A stretch of 64,000 nucleotides of DNA from Brachypodium distachyon (taxonomy: Eukaryota; Streptophyta; Magnoliopsida; Poales; Poaceae): the NCBI RefSeq assembly GCF_000005505.3, contig NC_016133.3, positions 43,055,237-43,119,236 of the forward strand, written 5' to 3'. Position numbers and translations under genes: made by a program. Below are positions 22,080 through 33,866 of the stretch, one piece after another; the stretch's first letter is position 1, and every line of letters starts with the position of its first letter. Below the pieces are notes generated by a model. That model was not told where the DNA came from and did not search any database. It saw only the letters and a list, made by a program, of their open reading frames with translations.

Positions 22080-25000
22080 CTAGTGATTCTCCTTCCTTCG
22101 GTAAGTCATAACTTGACTTCTCGCAGAACTGCTTCTGAGATAAGGTTTTTGTGGTATTTTCTTGCTGTCGCTCCCATCACTTCTTCTTTTCCCTCTTCTT
22201 TTCCTCGTTAATATCGTGCGTTCCGCTTCTTCGTCGTCTGCGGCGGTCGTCGGATCATGGAAACCTTCGTAGTCTTCTTGTGAAGTAACTCCGTCCACTC
22301 CAACAATGCTTCTTTTCCCTCATCTTACTATGACGCGGCTTTTATTTGCCGGGTCGTCTATGTAGAATACCTGCTTGCATTGTTTACCAAAGACCCATGG
22401 TTCCTCTCTTGTTGGGATTTTTCTCACGTCAACTTGTTCACGAGGGATCTCAGGAGGTAGCACCATCGTCGTGAACCTGTGACTTTCTTCTTTGTCACCT
22501 TTGGTCCATCTTACACGGAACATTGGGATCTTTGTGATCGAGTACTCCAATTCCCAGATCTCCTCGATAATGCCGAAGAACGCTTTGGTTTTGCTGTTGT
22601 CATCGGTCGCGGTCTCAGAAGTCATGACTACACCACTATTTTGATACGTGCTTTTACGGTCCTGAGATGCAGTGTACAAGTTATAGCCGTTGATCGCATA
22701 TGATTGCCAAGTAGAGACATGGAAAGCAGGTTGCCGTGACAAACATACAACCGTCTCTTCTGATACATTGGTCGTCTCCCTGCCGTACCAATAATTGTTC
22801 AGCCACGCCGCGAATGTTTTATTGTGCTCCCAGTGGATCCAGACTTCTCCTCTTTTAGGGTTTTCATTTCGCAGTTGTTCCATGTGCATTTCCTGATAAG
22901 GACGGCAGCAATCGACAGTTTGCAACACAACCAAATGTGCTCTTTCAAAGTCAGCTTCCCTTCCTCTTCCATAGACATTAAGGTACGTATGTCCAAGGCC
23001 ACCTTCGCCATCGAGCTTGCCCTTGTGTCGTGATTCGGGAACACCTATTGATTTCTGATCGGCCAACAAATCCGTGCAGAACTCGATGCACTCTTCTGCC
23101 CTAAAGCCTTCCACGATGCTACCTTCCGGACACGATCTGTTACGAACGTACCGCTTCAGAACCCCATTGTATCGTTCAGGGCCATACATGTTATGCAGGA
23201 ACGAGGGCCCTAGGGACAGGATCTCATCGCATATGTGGATCATTAGATGGACCATGATATCGAAGAATGATGGAGGGAAGAACATTTCGAGCTCGCACAG
23301 AATCTGTATCATACTATCCTTCAGTATCTGGCATCGTCTAATAGTGATTGATTTCTGCGAGATGCTGTCAAAGAAGTCAGAAAGCTTCATGATTGTCTCC
23401 CTTATGTGCGGCTCCATGATACCTCTGATTGCGACTGGAAGTAACTGAGTGAGTATGACATGGTTGTCGTGACTCTTCATGCCAGATAGCTCGTGACTCT
23501 TCATGTCGATGGGACTTTAATGCCCTGCAGGCACTGGCACATCCTATGCAACTCGTCTTTGTACGGGTTGTAACATGCAAGACGACATCGCGTGGTCACC
23601 GTCACGAAACCATTCTTGTCGGCTGCTGACACTTGAACTTTTCCCCACAACTCTTTCCTGATAGACATGAGTTCCAGGTCCTTCCGTGCGTTGGGTCCAT
23701 CTTTCGTCTTCTCTGGAATGTTCATCAGCAATCCCAGCACGCTGTCGCATACATTTTTCTCCACGTGCATGACATCTATACTGTGGCGGCATCCTAAATG
23801 TGCCCAGTACTCCAAGTCCCAGAATATGGACCTCCTTTTCCACACGACGCCTTCAGGTTTCATATATTTCTTCGCAGCAATCTTTCCGGGGACAACCTCA
23901 AGATCGTTCACAATTTCGAGGATTTGCATACCAGACTTCTCCTTCGGCGCTGTCCCGTGCTCCGTCTTCCCATTGAACCTTTCCTTGTCATCCCTCCAAG
24001 GGTCTTTAGTATCCAATCACTTTCGGTGGCCCATGTACACAATTTTGGATGAAGCGGGCAACTTCTCCGATGTCATGTTTTCCCCGCACTTTGTACAGGC
24101 CTCGTAGCCATGTGTCACCTGGCATGAAGTATTTCCATTCGCGAGGTAGTCATGCACGCAGGTCAGAAGCGCTGCTCTCATCATGAAGTACTCCCTCATA
24201 TTTGCGTCCCAAACCACTCTGCCAGGGTTCCAAAGCTACTTCAGCTCATCCTTCACTAGCTGCAGATACACATTTAGGTCAGCTCCCGGCTGCTTTGGAC
24301 CCTGTATGAGCATGCACATGTGGATGTACTTTCTCTTCATGATTAACCATGGAAGAAGGTTGTAGACAAACAAGATCACTGGCCATGTGTTGTGCTTGTT
24401 GTTCTTGTTTCCGAAAGGATTTATCCCGTCAGTGCTGAGACCGAGCCTCAGGTTTCTGGGCTCTGCCCCAAAATCTAGAAATGCCGTGTCGAAGTTCCTC
24501 CACTGAGTCCCATCGGCAGGGTGTCTTAGGACCCCAGCTTCGTCCACACGGTAGTGCCCGTCAGGATCGAATGCAGCCTGCGCCGGATCGTGATAGACGG
24601 GATACCTCGCATCCATAACGTTCTGCATCCAACGCTCAACTCAGCCACCTGTCATAAGATACCAGACAGTCTTTGCTGGCCTACCCTTCATCACTTCTTC
24701 CCCATCGTCTTCGCCAGCTCTGGCGTTTTTCTTCTTGTATCTCGATGCACTGCATATGTGGCAGCTCTCATGGTTCTCGTACTCTCCAATGTAAACCATG
24801 TAGTCGTTTGGACATGAATGATGTTTCACGCAATCCAATCCGACCGGGCATGTAATCTTCTTCGCCTCGTATGTGCTCTTGGGCAACTTATTTGGCTGTG
24901 GAAAAACCGAAGCAAGGTAACTCAACAAGCCCGTGAAGCCCTTGTCTGACCAGCATGATGCTGCCTTCAGCCTCAAAAGTTCGAGCGTCACTTCGAGCGC

Positions 25001-25508
25001 GTTGTTTTCTTCGCCAACTCCATCATACAAGGGTGTGTTTGCGTCCTCCAACAATTTTTTGAACTGAGCAGACTCTGCCTCATCTTTGGGGTCCTCCAGC
25101 TGGTCCCGTAGGTATGGGTCATCTAGCATTTCAGCAATCCTGCCACGTGGAGCTACTTCACCTTCCACATTAGCCTCCTCATCAACCCTTGTTTCTTCCT
25201 CGGAATCATTCGCCAGATCATACCGCAGGACATAATCATCTTCGCTACCGCTACCGACATCAACCGCATCCTCCCCGTGACAAGTCCAGCGAGAATAACC
25301 ATCGACAAAACCCGATGCCAGCACATGCATCTGAACATCTTCAGGCTTCATCATGCATGTGTTTCCACATTTGCGACATGGGCAACGCATCATCAAAAGT
25401 CCTTTTCGTTTCATATCACCTTTCGCGACTCCAAAAAAGACCGTCCATTCGGTTATCCATCGAGCATTGATTCTTTCCTTGGCGTACATCCAAGAACGAT
25501 CCTTCGAT
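22080..25508 (-). pseudogene. TNP2-type CACTA transposase, inactivated
   Basis: Domains in order on the minus strand: a transposase-associated N-terminal region (DRSWMYAKERINARW, with the Cys-rich CPCRKCGN), the transposase_21 core (GLSTDGINPFG, YNLLPWLIMKRKY), the YMGHRK segment, the DUF4218-like MYGPERYNGVLKRYVRN region and a DUF4216-like C-terminus (VFGKQCKQVFYIDD). The coding exon begins after the acceptor TTGTAG at 25509, so a first exon lies upstream in the GC-rich DNA (25600-26060). In-frame stops interrupt otherwise continuous coding at 24641-24643, 24236-24238, 24017-24019 and 22320-22322: the same frame carries conserved protein on both sides of each stop. Near 23504 the frame also changes, and about 30 expected residues are missing after IKVPS. 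The product would be non-functional. Confidence 0.85.
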
Positions 25509-26074
25509 CTACAACACAGTACACAAGAAAACAAAAAAGCAAAATAGTTAGCCTAATCATTGACAAGGAGATTAATGTGCTAAATAACCGGAGCTAACTA
25601 AAATTTTGAAACTACAGACATTCGGAAAGAATTTAGAGGCCGGCGAGAAAGATCAGCAGGGAGAGAGAGCACGCAAGCGAGAGGGAAGCTCCGAGCGACG
25701 ATGAGGACGCCGCATTTCGGCCGGCAGCCGCGGAGCTCAAAAGTTTGAAATTGGGAAAATTTGGAGAGAAATTGGAGGCCGGCGAGAGAGATCGGGGGGG
25801 GGGGGGGGGGAGAGGAAAGCTTAGGGCTCGAAGATCGCAGCGCGCCGGCCACCGGAGCTCCAAAAATGGAGCTCGGCGGCCATGGCCGCTCGCCGGCCAT
25901 GGAGACGGCGCCGCCGGCACGGGGGGAAGGGAGGAGGGCGTACCTGGGGTGCTCGCCGGCAGCCATGGCGCGGTCGGGCGGCACCTCGTCGTCGCCGGAG
26001 AGGAAGGGGCCGCAGCTGGTCCGTGACGACGTGCGGCGCGACCAGCTGCGGCTCCGCACAGCGTATTTAAAACG

Positions 26075-26415
26075 CGAGTTACATCAGTGTCAATCGAGGT
26101 TTTCTCGACCGTTACTGATACTCGTGTACACATCAGTAACGGTCGAGCTGGTCCGACCGTTACTGATGCATGGTTCATCAATGGCGGTCGCCCCTTAACC
26201 GACCGCCGCTGATGTAACTCGCTGCTATGAGTGTTCATCAGTGGCGGTCGTGTCTCGCGACCGCCACTAATGTGTGGCTGGGCGGGGCCGGACGGTGCCC
26301 GCTCGGTTCATCAGTAACGATCGTGGCCGCGACCGACACTGATGTTCTTCATCAGTAACGGTCGCGCTGGACCCGTTACTGATGTGGCATTGCATTAGAC
26401 CGTTTTGTAGTAGCG
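26075..26415. repeat. 5' subterminal repeat array of the CACTA element
   Basis: ATCAGTAACGGTCG units and inverses, with variants such as GTGGCGGTCG, run up to the terminus. They lie directly upstream of the transposase gene's GC-rich leader (25600-26060). Confidence 0.85.
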
Positions 26416-26418
26416 TTA

Positions 26419-27814
26419 GTTTTGGGCCAACTCTATCCGTCGGCCAGGCGGGCTGGGGGGAAAATCGGCCTCCTCCCGGGCCGTACCATTAGCACATCTA
26501 CAATCGTTCGATACCGCACACAATAAAACAACCGCTTCTCTACACTCGTCTTCTTCCCTCATGGCTCCTCACAGCATTGCGCTGGCGGTCGATTTGCAGC
26601 ACCAACAGCGGGCAGATGGCCGACGCTTGCAGCCCAGCAGCGCCACATTGCAAAAACATTAGCAGCCTGCAGCACCGTCGGCAGGAGAAGGCGTCAGCTT
26701 GAAGGTTTGCAGCAGCGGCGCCTGCAGCTTCCAGCACCGCACATCGTCCTTTGTAGCACCACCGGACACCATTCACAACATCGTCTTTGCAGCGCCGCCG
26801 CCACTCCTTCCAGCGCCGCCGCCATCCCTTGCAACACCCACAGCCTGGCACCGCAGCCCGGCTCGCGCCCACCCTAGGCCACAGCCTCCCCTTGCAGCAC
26901 ATTTGGGCTCTGGCCTGGTATCGCAGCACCGCCGCCTCGCCTTGCAACACAAGCGTCCGGGCTCGCAGCAGCTTGCAGCATCGCCGACTCGCCTTGCATC
27001 ACCGGCGTCCGAGCCTCGCGGGAGCTTGCCGCATCGACGTCTGGGGTCTCGCAAAAGCTTGTAGCACCGCGTGTCTCGCCTTGCAGCACCGGCGTACGGG
27101 CCACGCGGGTCGCAGCAACTTGCAGCAGCCCCGCCTCCCTTTGCAGCACCGGTGTACGGGCCTCTCGCAGCACCATTGTTTCCCCTGCAGCAATGACAGC
27201 ACCGAAGGCAGGGGGCGCTTCCCTGCTTGCAGCGCGAAGCGGTGCTCTCGCGGCAGCGGTAGCAGGAGGTTCCAGGGAGAAGCCGCCATGGCTTAGGAAG
27301 AATTCGTGGCAGAGGGAAAAAGGGAGGAGGAGAAAGCGTCGATGGAAGATAAGGCAGGGGAAGATATTTTGCTGCAGCCGGAGTATTTGACCGCACAATG
27401 AGAACGTATCTAACAGCCAGCGAACAGGCCGATGGTATGTGTGGATCGGTCGGACGGATGAGACCCTTTTCCTTAGTTTTGTGAGGATTATGGGGGTTTT
27501 GAAAGTTAGAGTGGGGCTGGGCTGGATTGGGTTAGTTCGCGTGGAAAAGTCCTACCTGATATGGGCTAGGCTGTGATAATGGGCCAAGCGACAGTTCGAC
27601 AAAGCCGGCCTCTGAATTTTGTACCAAAGAAACTAATTATGCAGCTCCGGAGGCCGGAGCTTGCCAAAAAAAAAAACATCATGTATTGAAATGGAGGTTT
27701 TATTTGACATCATGTTGAAATGGAGTTTTTTTGTTTACTCGTTGGAAAGTACTTCTGCACATATGACGTGCGATTTTTTTTCGTCGACGCAAGCATGAAG
27801 TTTGTTTGTCATCC
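26419..27814. repeat. GCAGCACC-rich degenerate repeat region
   Basis: From about 26560 to 27240 the sequence is built from irregular repeats around TTGCAGCACCGGCGT with blocks such as CGGGCC. Every frame is open for long stretches and shows a matching short repeat (LQHRR on the plus strand, EARTPVLQ and CCKGRR on the minus strand). This is the signature of repetitive DNA rather than of a selected protein. The unit is not exact, and its source is unknown to me. Confidence 0.6.
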
Positions 27815-28741
27815 GAGTTCGTGTTGTTGATTGGCAAAGGAAGACCAACCTGTGCTATCATGTGGTTATGAACTGCACGAAGGCTAGAGGACTGCGTCGC
27901 AAAGACTGGGTTTTGCCGGCAGATGGGGATCTCGGCCAGGGAGGAGACGATTGGGCTCTTATCATTCTTGGCTCAGTGGATGCCCTAACGCGACAGAGGT
28001 TGCTTTTTCTTTGGTGGCGGTCTTGGCATCTCAGAAATGATGCCATCTTCGGAAATGGGAAAGCGACGATCGAGGAATCTGCCCACTTCATCAGAAGCTA
28101 CTCGCTTGCGATGGAAAACATAAAAAGCCCAGACCCAGTTATCGCAAGCTGTTTCGATGAGTCTCTGCATCCTCTCGGCGGCCAGCTGACTGACAAACAT
28201 GGTTCCTGGGACGTTCGGCAATCTATTTCGGCACCCACTGCGGTTTGGAAAGCCCCTTCGCTCGACTGGATGAAACTGAACAGTGATGTTACCGTCGATA
28301 CGCAGTCTGGGGTAGCGTGGTGGGGGGCCTCCCTGCGATCCAGCTCTGGAGCGTATATTGCATTGGCCTGGGGGAAGATTGGTCACTGTGGGTCTTTCGC
28401 CGAAGCTGAAGCTCTTGCGGCGAGAAATGGGATCATCGCTCTCCGTGATGAGCATGATGTTAAAATCCATCTGGAATCTGATTGCTCCACTCTGATCGCC
28501 GGCCTTCATGCAGCAGCAGGGGATCGCTCCGCCATCTGCTTCATCCTTTCTGACATTAGGGCTCTCCTTGCAAACTTTGAAGCTTCTTGCTATTCCTGGG
28601 TTCGACGCGAGACGAATAATGTTGCGCATGATTCGGCGGAGTTTGCTAGGACTAGTAATTTTTCTGGTTCTTTAGCCGGTACTGTACCATGCTGAGATAA
28701 TGGAACGCTTTTCCTTAGAAAAAAGAGAGTTCGTGTTGTTG
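27815..28741 (+). mobile_element. 5'-truncated LINE with RNase H domain, 15-bp TSD
   Basis: The exact 15-bp direct repeat GAGTTCGTGTTGTTG lies at 27815-27829 and 28727-28741. The body (27830-28726) holds the 3' part of a plant non-LTR retrotransposon polyprotein: WWRSWHLRNDAIFG followed by an RNase H-like (RVT_3) domain with the acidic residues in LNSDVTVD, AEAEALAAR and LESDC. The frame is open to a TGA at 28693-28695, and a short A-rich tail (TTAGAAAAAAGA) ends it. There are no stops in the frame, so the insertion is fairly young or was lucky. Reverse transcriptase and endonuclease are absent. Confidence 0.92.
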
Positions 28742-29404
28742 TGGTGCCAAGTCTGGTACCGACAATTATATACGATTCTCTAACAGGGTCTGTTTGGATC
28801 GACTGATTGTCGATTGTTAGCTTTTATATCAGTGAACACACGAAAGATACATTCAAGCAAAGCAAGCTCTTATAAAAATCGTCCAAGTTTCTCTTGTGTG
28901 TCCTGACCCATACTTTTGTGATGTGTCCATGAACTGTTTTTTTTAAAAAAAAATAGTACTCCCTTCCTCCATAAAAAAATATTCTCTCTTATACAAATCT
29001 ATGTCACTTATTTCAGAACTGAAAGTGTACTGCCCTGCTCACTACGTCGCCCTCAACAAGCCCGGCCTTCCGACGCTTGCTGATCGTCGACGCCAAAACG
29101 GTGAACACGGCCGCCCTCCTCATTTCCTCCGCCCGAGAGTTGGACTGGCGTCTAGAGCGGACAATTAAGCGATCACTGGATGGACCCACACTGACGTATG
29201 GCCCATGTCTAGCAGGGGTGTCCTTAACCGTGGTGGACCGACTCGTACCATCAGTAAAGCAGCCCGCAACCGCAGCGGCCCATCATCAATTGCTCCTCCG
29301 GGGATGTTGCCGTTTTCTCAAACTGAGCAACCGAGCCCCAATTAACGGACACCCGACTAAGATCTCGCATCAGCTCAAAAAAAAAAGAAAAAAGAAAAAA
29401 AGAA
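28742..29404. other. Intergenic sequence with a half-MITE remnant
   Basis: A Stowaway-like end (ACTCCCTTCCTCCATAAAA) occurs at about 28959 without a clear partner. An open frame at 29077-29427 (plus) begins with a short coding-like stretch, but no domain is recognised and it runs into a poly-A tract. Confidence 0.45.
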
Positions 29405-29740
29405 ACTCAGCTCTCACATGGATGTAGAACGGAATGGAATCTCTTAATTATTGGCTGATTATTATGGGGATCCAATGAGAACTTTGCGTGCATGCCCTCG
29501 CATGACCGCCATTTTGCAAAACAACGTTCAAGCCTGCACTTTGGTTATATCCTGATGTCTATTTTTTAAAATAAGTTTGCACTTACTCCACATGGAATAG
29601 CCAAGATCCGATGCACATCGATGCAATTTTGCGCTGACCAAGTCCAACTGACCAAAACACACAACAGGACCAGCACAATCTTCCAAAAACAAAAGCACGG
29701 TATCAAGTGTCAACAAAAAAATACCTTCCAATAAAAAAAC
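29405..29740. repeat. Direct repeat R1, left copy
   Basis: About 320 bp highly similar to 33547-33866, starting CACATGGATGT(A/G)GAACGGAATGG and ending TTCCAATAAAAAAA. Both copies end in a run of A, and both lie immediately 5' of gene-like leader sequence. Together they bracket the first ARM/TOG gene copy. Confidence 0.8.
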
Positions 29741-29756
29741 GGTTTGCAAACTATGT

Positions 29757-32700
29757 TTTAATCAGAATACAAAATAACTTGATGCAACAGTTACTGTATG
29801 TAACACGAGTTTGTCTTTTTTTCCTTCATGTATTTTTTTTCCATCCATGTATTCCTAAACATTATAAGTAATTTTGTTATTTTGGTTTATTACTCTTGTT
29901 AGTTGGCCCAGGCGCCCAGCTATACCCCATTACCCCCTCTTCCCATCCCATCTTCTTCTTGCCGAGCGACTCAGCGACCCAGCCCCTCGCTCCGTGCATC
30001 TTTTTCCTCCTCGCGCGAGCGCCGCCACCCATCCCGCTGCCGAGCGCCCGAGCCCCCTAGCTCGTCTTCCTCCTCGCTCGAGCGCCTCCACCGCAGGTTG
30101 ATCTCCACTTCGATTCTCTCGCTCCCGACCGTTTCTGCTCCCATCACCCCACGAACGGATTCCGCCCTTTAGATCCCCGATTCATAATCTTCCCCAATTC
30201 GTAACTGAGGCAAAAATCAAGGTAGGGTGGCCGCCCTACCTTGCCCTACTGGGTCCTCCGCCCGTGTCATGGTGTGAATCAATCGCGGTAGTGAGTGGTT
30301 TGGAAGTAGGTTCATGACACGCGCTCGGTGATGCTTCGGTTGTTTGAGTTTGACTGTACCAAGTCACTGATCTAGTTCATTGTGAATTCTAGCGTGGCAG
30401 TAGTACTGCTGCTGGATGTTTTGTCTATTTTTGTTGTGATTTTAGATTCCTGAGTTGGCACTTGGTGGCGAGTGAGTGTATTTGTACATGATTGCTCGGC
30501 AGAAGTGAGTATCGTTTGTTTACCTAGGGGAATCTGTATCAAGCAGGGCTCAGCAATGTCCACACTGTACTGGATTGTTTCTCGTCTTTCATGGGAGTGG
30601 TTCTGCAGTTGACTTAGTAGATTTGATGCCAGATAATTTAGTGGAAAAATCTTAGTCGCACTAGTTTTTTGGTTGCTTACGAGTTCTATTGTTATACTGT
30701 TGTTCTGTGGAATGGACTATTGTGCAATTGGCTTTATGGAAGACACGTCACACAATTATCAGGGGCACTATGCATTTTTTATATACCTGTTAGGAGAGGC
30801 TGCAGTTTCCTTGTTTTAGTCTGATCCCAGCTTCTGTCAATCAATGCAGGTAGTGAATATGTCAGATAGTACGTTGCAAGATCTCAACCTAGCTCAATCA
30901 GCAGAGCTGGAGAAAAGCAAAGACAGTGTTGCGAAACCGTGCAACACTAAGCCTGTGTTGAACGGCAACAAACGTGTCGACAAGGAAGAAAATGCTCCGC
31001 TTGCATGTCCTGATGCTGTGACTAATGGATGTGAGGCTGCAGTTGTAGATGTTGAGTATATTGATTCTGAGCATCTGATAGATCTCCCAGATGTTGACAC
31101 AAGCTTTAGTGTATGCAACTAGTTATTCCATTTGTGATTTTTTGTTGGATACTTATAAATTTTCTTCAGAACTAAGATTTCCATTACCTATTGGCTGGCA
31201 GACGTTGCTTGCAAGGTTGGATTCAAAGGACTGGATCAAGACATGTGAGGCCCTTAATAATGTTCGTCAGTTAGCAATATATCACAAGGAAAGGTTGCAG
31301 GAGCTGCTGTAAGTTGTTTCTATTGTTTCCTGGAAAAACCGTTTGATAATGACATCACTCATCGATCCACGTTGCTATGAAATTGTACTACATCTCTTCT
31401 GTTAATTGTTTGATATAAACCATTTGAATTACAGGGAGCCTCTAGTTCCTCTTATTGTGAAATCTGTGAAGAATCCAAGGAGTGCTCTATGTAAAACTGC
31501 GCTTATGACCTGTGCTGACATCTTTAAGGCATATGGTGAACTAATGGTCGACTCAATTGATCTACTGGTGTGTTTCCCATTTTAAAATAGTCTATTCACA
31601 ATTTCACTTGTTTGGTTTTCACACTAATTATGAAGTCACTTAATTCATGTTCTCTGTCAAATGTGTACACAGCTAATGCCGTTGTTTCTAAAATCTTCTC
31701 AAGACAAGCGCTTTGTTTGTGAAGCTGCTGAGGCAGCCCTTATATCAATGACAAGCTGGATCTCGCCTTCTATATTGCTACCGAAGATGCAGCCTTACCT
31801 CAAGAACAGGAATCCACGAATTCGAGCAAAAGCATCAGTTTGTTTCAGTAAGAGCGTACCACGACTTGTAAGTGAAACTCTCCCTGAAGATTTACTTAAG
31901 ATCCCAGCTTTCTTTGCCCCAATGATTATATCAGATTATCTCCAAAGGAACCCAAAGAGAGGCTTCAGGATTAAGTATATATTCATGTTGTGATTTTGTC
32001 TAATGCCCCAAAATCTCAACTTGATACAGTTATATAGATGGATAATTTGATCTCCTTGTGCTATTCTTATCTGTCCATGATCCTAGTTAGAGTTTATATG
32101 GAGGTTCTTCCAGAGATTTTCTGTTTATTTAGATATGCAGTTGCTTGGATTGAAAATTCCGTGTGATAATATGGAGCCCCGAGGCCAGACCTTATCCACA
32201 CAAAGATTTAGTGCATGTGGTGGAACATTGATTTGGTGAGGATATTAAAATGGCCAGTGTATGTTTGTTCAAAGTGCTTCATATCCTTTCAGTAATTTTC
32301 AGCAGGGTGACATTAGCTGCTCATAATAAATTATTATTTGGTGCGGATCTGTATGCACTGACTCCTCTTGGTTGCTGTTCTAAATATGAGAAATACAACA
32401 CTTCAGTTGTTTCATAATAGTAACTTCTTTTTCTGACAGGGTGTGGAAGGAATCAAAGAATATGGAATGGATAAGCTCATCCAGGTTGCTGCAACCCAGC
32501 TCAGTGACCAGCTTCCAGAATCGAGGGAGGCTGCACGCAAACTGTCATTGGAGCTACAAGCATTCTACGAGAAGTCTCAGGCCTCAAGTTCAGGCGAAGA
32601 TGAGAGCGTGCCGGCTGCCTCACCAGAAGCTGAAACCTGGGAGGCTTTCTGCCAATCCAAGCTTTCCGCACTAAGCGCCCAAGCAATCCTCCGCGTCACC

Positions 32701-33483
32701 TCTACAACAAAAGAAACCTCAACGACGAAAGACGGTGTAACCGTGAGTGTCCCTTTTGCCCTGAAAGAAGGCGGTGGCCCTGTTACCCCCAAAGAAGGTG
32801 ATGTCCTTGTTGCTCCGAAAGAGGGTGCCGCGGCAGTGGGTTGCTAGCATCGGGAGGTGGCTGCTGTGATTTTTCGCACATCCAATTCACGTATTTTTGC
32901 TGTACATGGTTTACGGTTGCTCCGTCATCGAATTTGCTGGGTTGTCTGCACTGGAGTTTCTTCAGGTTTTATGCCTCCGGTGTTAATATTGGTCCGAGAT
33001 ATAGTCCCCTTGTTATAGTCGAGCTTACAATCCTTGGGTTCCACTGCTTGTGCTTGGCAATGGTTGGTTCTCCGGTAATTCAGTCAGGCGTATGTAGAAT
33101 TTCATCCACCGTTCCATATTTGCTGACAGTGTTATTACACAGTGCACGTTTGTGTTCTTTTGCTTTTGCTCTGTATACTTAGGTTCCATTTGTGTGTCTA
33201 CCCTACCAGTACGTGGTTTCTGCTGTAGAATGTACACGATGGTAACCAAAATGCCAGGAGCCAGTCCCTGTACGTGAAAAAGATGCACATGCATCGCAAG
33301 TGCTGGCCGCAGAGCAAGCTGCGCCGATGATAGCGTTTGGTTCATGAGAACATTGAATCGCAGTGCAGAGACGCATACTACATTGTGATTTCGTGATTTC
33401 TTTTGAAAATCAAATGTACATGTTCGTTTCTAGTACGGAACCTACACTTGCACGCAAATTTCACTGGCAGACAGCGAACGCAG
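29757..33483 (+). repeat. Segmental duplicate A (ARM/TOG gene unit)
   Basis: About 3.7 kb that aligns with 35445-39200 at a constant offset of about 5.7 kb across promoter, 5' UTR, introns, exons and 3' flank, with scattered substitutions and small indels. The 5' part, up to about 30250, is also present a third time near 40970-41595. Confidence 0.9.
30859..32847 (+). CDS. ARM/TOG-like HEAT-repeat protein, copy A
   Basis: Plant-specific armadillo/HEAT-type protein resembling the CLASP/TOG-domain group; a microtubule-related role is possible but not shown here. Exons: 30859-31110, 31202-31308, 31435-31567, 31673-31867 and 32440-32847, 1095 nt, 364 residues. A non-coding first exon probably ends at CCGCAG 30096, with its intron ending at TGCAG before 30850. 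Residues 1-84 are acidic and probably disordered. Residues 85-260 form helical repeats (TLLARLDSKDWIKTCEALNNV, EPLVPLIVKSVKNPRSALCKTAL, AALISMTSW). Residues 280-364 are a low-complexity tail with repeated KEG motifs. The long stretch 31868-32439 is the last intron. All splice sites are GT-AG and the frame is intact. Nearly identical to copy B; changes are listed there. Confidence 0.88.
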
Positions 33484-33546
33484 GGCAGGCTCCTCAGAGG
33501 GTGGGGCCTGCCCTGGGCGTGACCTCCTCAGCTCTCTCACAATCTC

Positions 33547-33866
33547 ACATGGATGTGGAACGGAATGGAATCCCTTAATTATTGGCTGATTATTATGGGG
33601 ATCCAATGAGAACTTTGCGTCTAGCATGACCACCATTTTGCAAAACAACGTTAAGCCTGCACTTTGGTTGCATTCTGACGTCATTTTTTAAAAAAAAGTT
33701 TGCACTTACTCCACATGAAATACCCAGATCCCGAGGCACATCGATGCAATTTTGCGTTGACCAAGTCCAACTGACCAAAACACATAACAGGAGCAGCACA
33801 ATCTTCCAAAAACAAAAACACGGTGCCAAATGTCAACAAAAGAAAATATCTTCCAATAAAAAAAGG
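33547..33866. repeat. Direct repeat R1, right copy
   Basis: Partner of 29405-29740, in the same orientation, with small indels. It also ends at AATAAAAAAA. Because it lies between ARM/TOG copies A and B, it marks the left edge of the second duplication unit. Confidence 0.8.

Larger units (their letters stand above)
16670..26418 (-). mobile_element. 9.7-kb CACTA (En/Spm) element, TSD TTA
   Basis: The body is 16673-26415. The left terminus reads CACTACTACAGAAACGGT and the right terminus, read on the minus strand, CGCTACTACAAAACGGT; the second base of the right end is mutated. The 3-bp duplication TTA is present on both sides (16670-16672 and 26416-26418). Subterminal arrays of ATCAGTAACGGTCG occur in both orientations at each end. 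Inside, on the minus strand, lie a TNP2-type transposase (22080-25508) followed by a second gene (17206-20563). This is a full-length structure, but both genes carry stops or frameshifts, so it is now unlikely to move by itself. It sits 5 bp from the right TSD of the Mutator-like element. Confidence 0.93.

Noticed and set aside
26773..27398. Cys/Arg-rich protein genes on the minus strand
   Set aside because: Repeated peptide units appear in all frames, as expected from repetitive DNA rather than a selected protein.
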